Positions 60,653 through 64,000 of a stretch of DNA of 64,000 bases are shown here, piece by piece. The notes beneath the pieces were generated by a model that worked only from the letters and a program-made list of their open reading frames with translations, did no database searches and was not told the DNA's origin. Source of the stretch: Chitinophaga sp. Cy-1792 (GTDB lineage: Bacteria > Bacteroidota > Bacteroidia > Chitinophagales > Chitinophagaceae); assembly GCF_011752935.1 (NCBI RefSeq), contig NZ_VWWO01000003.1:744001-808000 (forward strand), written 5' to 3'. Within the stretch, counting starts at the first letter, position 1, and every line of letters starts with the position of its first letter. A program made the translations under genes and the position numbers.

Positions 60653-63379
60653 ATGCAATCACGTATCGCCTCATTGACAGACCTGGAAAAAGCAGGAAAA
60701 AAAATCTCCCGGTTGCCGTTTTCCATTCGCATCCTCCTGGAAAACGTGATCCGCAACCACGACAAATTTGCTATCACCGACGAACACCTGGACACCCTTG
60801 TCAACTGGACCCCTGAACCTGTTGATAAGGAAATTCCGTTTAAGCCTGCACGTGTACTGATGCAGGACTTCACCGGCGTTCCTGCGGTGGTGGACATCGC
60901 GTCTATCCGTGCGGAAGTCATCCGCCGCGGAAAAGATGGCAGCAAAATCAACCCACTCATTCCTGTTGACCTGGTCGTGGACCACTCCGTACAGGTCGAC
61001 TTCTTTGGTACCGACTATGCCTACACGAAAAATGTTGCTTACGAATATGAGCGTAACCAGGAGCGGTACCAGCTGCTGAAATGGGCGCAGCAGGCATTCA
61101 ATAACTTCACCGTAGTGCCGCCGGGAATGGGTATTTGTCACCAGGTAAACCTGGAATACCTCGCCCATGGCGTCATTGAGCGCGACGGATGGATCTTCCC
61201 GGATTCGCTGGTAGGAACCGACTCACATACACCTATGGTAAACGGCATCGGCGTAATCGGATGGGGTGTAGGTGGTATTGAGGCGGAAGCAGCCATCCTG
61301 GGCCAGCCGATTTATTTTACATGCCCGCAGGTGGTGGGGCTCAAACTCACCGGCCAGTTGTCTGAAGGGGTAACGGCTACAGATATGGTGCTTGCCATCA
61401 CGGAATTACTGCGTAAATACGGCGTGGTCAACAAATTCGTGGAAGTATTCGGGGATGGCCTGGATCATCTTAGTGTGCCGGACCGTGCAACGATTTCTAA
61501 TATGTCGCCGGAATTTGGCTGTACCGTAACCTATTTCCCGATCGATGATCAGACGCTCCGCTATATGCGCCGTACCAACAGGCCGGAAGACGTTATCAAG
61601 CGGGTGGAAGATTACTGTAAATCCAATCTGCTGTGGCGTAAGGGAGATGAAAATATCGAGTATTCAGATATTGTTGAGTTGGATCTTTCCCGTGTAGAAT
61701 CAGCCGTGGCAGGGCCTAAGCGTCCGCAGGACCGTATTCCTGTGCGGGAAGTACACCAGCGTTTTGAAGAGCTGCTGGGTAAGGAGTTTCAGCGTATGTA
61801 CACGCCTGAAGGCAAGCGCCGTGATACAGCCTGGCTCTCTGAAGGTGGCTCCGGTACTACATTTACCTACGAAATTCAAAAGCCTACAGAAGAAATTGAA
61901 GTAGAGAAAGATAGTTTGCAGTCCGTACGTATCAAACTGAAAAACCAGGAATATGTGCTGAGTGATGGTGCGGTGGTGATTGCAGCTATTACCAGCTGTA
62001 CCAACACTTCCAACCCCAGCGTGATGATAGGAGCGGGGTTGGTGGCTGCCAAGGCAGTGAGTCGTGGCCTGGAAGTGAAGCCGTGGGTGAAAACCAGTCT
62101 GGCGCCAGGTTCCAGGGTAGTTACCGAATACCTGAAGCGTAGCGGTTTGCTCACCGATCTGGAGGCATTGCGCTTCCATACGGTAGGTTATGGTTGTACT
62201 TCGTGTATTGGTAACAGTGGTCCGCTGCCGCCGCATATAGCAGAAGCCGTGGAAAAGGGGAACCTGGTTGTTTCTTCTGCATTGTCCGGCAACCGTAATT
62301 TCGAGGCGAGGGTACATCCGCAGGTGAAGATGAACTTCCTGGCGTCGCCGATGCTGGTGGTGGCCTATGCTTTGGCAGGCCGCATCGATGTAGACCTGCT
62401 GACAGAGCCGCTGAGCTACGATCCTAACGGAGAACCGGTGTACCTGCGCGACATCTGGCCTACCCAGCAGGAAATCAACGATATGGTGGAGAAGGCGATG
62501 AAGCAGTCTGATTTCGCAGAGGCCTATGGTGTTATCTTCGATGGCGACGATCAGTGGAAAGGCTTGCTGGCGCCTACCGGACAGGATTACCACTGGAGTA
62601 AAACGTCGACGTATATACGCGAAGCACCTTTCTTCGACCATTTACCTGATACGCCGGCGCCGGTACAGGATATTGTAAATGCCCGGGTGCTGCTGAAGCT
62701 GGGCGATTCCGTAACCACCGATCATATTTCGCCTGCCGGCTCTTTTAAGGCAGATTCTCCCGCAGGTAAATACCTGATAGACCATGGCATAGATCCGCGC
62801 CTATTCAATTCCTATGGCTCCCGCAGGGGCAACCATGAAGTAATGATCCGTGGTACTTTTGCCAATGTGCGTATCAAAAACGATTTATCGCCAAAAGAAG
62901 GCGGATTTACGACCGTTATTCCTTCGGGCATGGTGATGTCGGTATACGACGCTTCCGTGCAGTATGCGACCCAGAAAGTGCCGCTGATCATACTGGCCGG
63001 AAAGGAATATGGCAGCGGATCGAGCCGCGACTGGGCGGCGAAGGGCACCAATCTGCTGGGTGTGAAAGCAGTGATAGCAGAGAGTTACGAGCGTATTCAC
63101 CGTAGCAACCTGGTAGGGATGGGTGTATTGCCACTGGAATATATCAATGGACAGAATGCAGCGCTGCTCGGACTTTCCGGCACCGAAGCCTTCACCATTA
63201 CAGGTATAGCAGATAACCTGGAACAGGGAAAATTACTGAATGTAACAGCGGTTCCGGCTGAAGGTAACAACATTTCCTTTAACGTAAGATGCCGCCTGGA
63301 TAGTGCTATAGAAATAGCGTACTATACCAACGGCGGCATCTTACAGTATGTGTTGAGAGAATTTCTGAAGCGCTCTTAA
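60653..63379 (+). CDS. acnA: Aconitate hydratase AcnA
   Basis: 908 residues. The start is the only ATG after an in-frame stop at 60626. Cluster ligands Cys449 (TSCTNTSNP), Cys515 and Cys518 (GCTSCIGNSG) match the AcnA/IRP1 spacing (66 and 3), and SRDWAAKGTNLLGVKAVIAESYERIHRSNL is present in the C-terminal domain in pieces. It isomerises citrate and isocitrate in the TCA cycle using a [4Fe-4S] cluster, in the cytosol. Upstream is the SufR-like regulator 40 nt away; a convergent antiporter gene ends 4 nt after its stop with no hairpin between. Confidence 0.95.
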   Translation: MQSRIASLTDLEKAGKKISRLPFSIRILLENVIRNHDKFAITDEHLDTLVNWTPEPVDKEIPFKPARVLMQDFTGVPAVVDIASIRAEVIRRGKDGSKINPLIPVDLVVDHSVQVDFFGTDYAYTKNVAYEYERNQERYQLLKWAQQAFNNFTVVPPGMGICHQVNLEYLAHGVIERDGWIFPDSLVGTDSHTPMVNGIGVIGWGVGGIEAEAAILGQPIYFTCPQVVGLKLTGQLSEGVTATDMVLAITELLRKYGVVNKFVEVFGDGLDHLSVPDRATISNMSPEFGCTVTYFPIDDQTLRYMRRTNRPEDVIKRVEDYCKSNLLWRKGDENIEYSDIVELDLSRVESAVAGPKRPQDRIPVREVHQRFEELLGKEFQRMYTPEGKRRDTAWLSEGGSGTTFTYEIQKPTEEIEVEKDSLQSVRIKLKNQEYVLSDGAVVIAAITSCTNTSNPSVMIGAGLVAAKAVSRGLEVKPWVKTSLAPGSRVVTEYLKRSGLLTDLEALRFHTVGYGCTSCIGNSGPLPPHIAEAVEKGNLVVSSALSGNRNFEARVHPQVKMNFLASPMLVVAYALAGRIDVDLLTEPLSYDPNGEPVYLRDIWPTQQEINDMVEKAMKQSDFAEAYGVIFDGDDQWKGLLAPTGQDYHWSKTSTYIREAPFFDHLPDTPAPVQDIVNARVLLKLGDSVTTDHISPAGSFKADSPAGKYLIDHGIDPRLFNSYGSRRGNHEVMIRGTFANVRIKNDLSPKEGGFTTVIPSGMVMSVYDASVQYATQKVPLIILAGKEYGSGSSRDWAAKGTNLLGVKAVIAESYERIHRSNLVGMGVLPLEYINGQNAALLGLSGTEAFTITGIADNLEQGKLLNVTAVPAEGNNISFNVRCRLDSAIEIAYYTNGGILQYVLREFLKRS

Positions 63380-63383
63380 GCGG

Positions 63384-64000
63384 CTATCCACGAAATTCCT
63401 GGATGCGTTTACGGTCGCCCACGAGCCAAACCACATCTTCCCATTGGAAAACGGTATCAGAGGAGGGATTGAGCATTTTCTCCCCTCCTCTGGCAATACC
63501 TACTACCAGGGCCTGTGTATGTTCCCTGATACCGGAATTGCGCAGGGTTTTGCCTGTCAGTCCATTATTTTCATCTACCACAATACTTACCAGCGCAATA
63601 TTTTCACCATTGCCGGCAGCTTCGTTGGTTTTGTCCTGGTTGACACTCGCGCTGGCCATTTTGTTAAATTCTTCCAACTGGCTTTCATTACCAATCACCG
63701 TGATCTTATCGTAAGGGAACAGTTTTTCTGTTCTGGAAGGCGTGAAGATGGTGATATCACCGCGGCGTATCGCACCGATATTGATGCCGTATTTCTCCCT
63801 TAACTGCAATTGTTCCAGGGGAATATCTACCAGGGAAGACCATGGGTCTATATCGATCTCAGATACCTGTGCGTCCCATGGAAGGGTAACCAGTTGCTTG
63901 GCTTTCTCTGCTTCAGCGGCGGTTTCACGGGCATTGAGGTTGGTGAGGAAGCGGCTTTCTATGCGGTTATAGAATTTCTGGAGCTGACTTCTTACCATCA
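63384..64000 (-). CDS. Cation/proton antiporter C-terminal region with RCK (TrkA-C) domains, partial
   Basis: The gene runs off the right edge; the visible ~205 residues are the C-terminal tail. There are two regulator-of-K+-conductance C-terminal domains: one around ISEIDIDPWSSLVDIPLEQLQL in pieces, then ALVSIVVDENNGLTGKTLRNSGIREHTQALVVGIARGG in pieces, ending VVWLVGDRKRIQEF. A linker of charged helix (FLTNLNARETAAEAEKAKQ) precedes them. This is the usual tail of CPA2-type Na+/H+ or K+/H+ antiporters in Bacteroidota; the membrane part lies outside the window. Confidence 0.75.
   Translation of the reverse strand, partial: MVRSQLQKFYNRIESRFLTNLNARETAAEAEKAKQLVTLPWDAQVSEIDIDPWSSLVDIPLEQLQLREKYGINIGAIRRGDITIFTPSRTEKLFPYDKITVIGNESQLEEFNKMASASVNQDKTNEAAGNGENIALVSIVVDENNGLTGKTLRNSGIREHTQALVVGIARGGEKMLNPSSDTVFQWEDVVWLVGDRKRIQEFRG

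Noticed and set aside
61700-62641. 313-codon open frame on the minus strand inside acnA
   Set aside because: It is antisense to a certain, highly conserved aconitase; composition is His/Arg/Gln-rich and no domain is visible. A second antisense frame at 60671-61168 is rejected on the same grounds.
1-64000. CRISPR arrays, tRNA/rRNA genes, insertion sequences, prophage
   Set aside because: No regularly spaced direct repeats, cloverleaf-like segments, transposase or phage genes were seen in reading both strands.

Overview
The window looks like chromosome of a member of the Bacteroidota, most likely Chitinophagaceae (Chitinophaga-like). The evidence is a SusC/SusD pair behind an ECF sigma/FecR pair, a type IX secretion C-terminal sorting domain, a PorP/SprF protein, LytS/LytTR and PAS-kinase two-component systems, and many promoters of the Bacteroidota type (TTTG, 17-19 nt, TAnnTTTG). 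I see no rRNA, tRNA, CRISPR array, phage or insertion sequence. 52 coding features are called, two of them cut by the window ends.

Layout. 1-5.3 kb: the end of a secreted zinc protease sorted by T9SS, an L,D-transpeptidase, a DUF885 hydrolase and an Fpg-family glycosylase without zinc-finger cysteines. 5.4-7.4 kb: a small operon on the minus strand (2-oxoglutarate dioxygenase, then SDR) led by an unannotated 31-residue ORF ending in four consecutive cysteines, under a promoter overlapped by a GTCTAC/GTAGAC inverted repeat. 7.5-13.0 kb: a tightly packed five-gene operon for a Tat-exported molybdenum aldehyde/xanthine oxidoreductase (2Fe-2S, FAD with extra Fe-S cysteines, Mo subunit) plus XdhC and a MocA-like cytidylyltransferase. 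13-22.5 kb: TPR protein, sugar phosphate isomerase-like protein, lipoprotein, signal peptidase I, amidohydrolase/MFS pair, AraC regulator, YheT-type hydrolase.

22.5-33.6 kb is a polysaccharide utilisation locus: ECF sigma, FecR, SusC, SusD, GH16, GH30, GH30. A GH3 beta-glucosidase lies at 36.9-39.2 kb on the other strand. The enzyme set (laminarinase-type GH16, two GH30, GH3) fits beta-1,3/beta-1,6-glucan such as fungal wall glucan. Between them sits a persulfide/thiosulfate module (Crp/Fnr regulator, persulfide dioxygenase-rhodanese fusion, two YeeE/YedE parts). A 2-hydroxyacid dehydrogenase, GH89 N-acetylglucosaminidase and GT39 follow. 44-54.8 kb: two unrecognised helical proteins behind a candidate small RNA or attenuator, a PAS kinase with a REC-cNMP-HTH regulator, an NAD(P)-binding protein, PorP/SprF, a TonB-type receptor and a LytS/LytTR pair. 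54.8-64 kb: TetR-UbiB kinase pair with a clear palindromic operator, MFS, LLM flavin monooxygenase, FMN reductase divergent from a SufR-like regulator, aconitase, and the C-terminal end of a cation/proton antiporter.

The item I consider most likely to be new is the poly-cysteine mini-ORF and its control region (7213-7372). It looks like a cysteine-sensing leader peptide, or less likely a peptide substrate, for the dioxygenase/SDR operon. Second are the promoter-plus-terminator unit at 44167-44282 and the hairpin array at 50104-50260, both candidate noncoding RNA loci.
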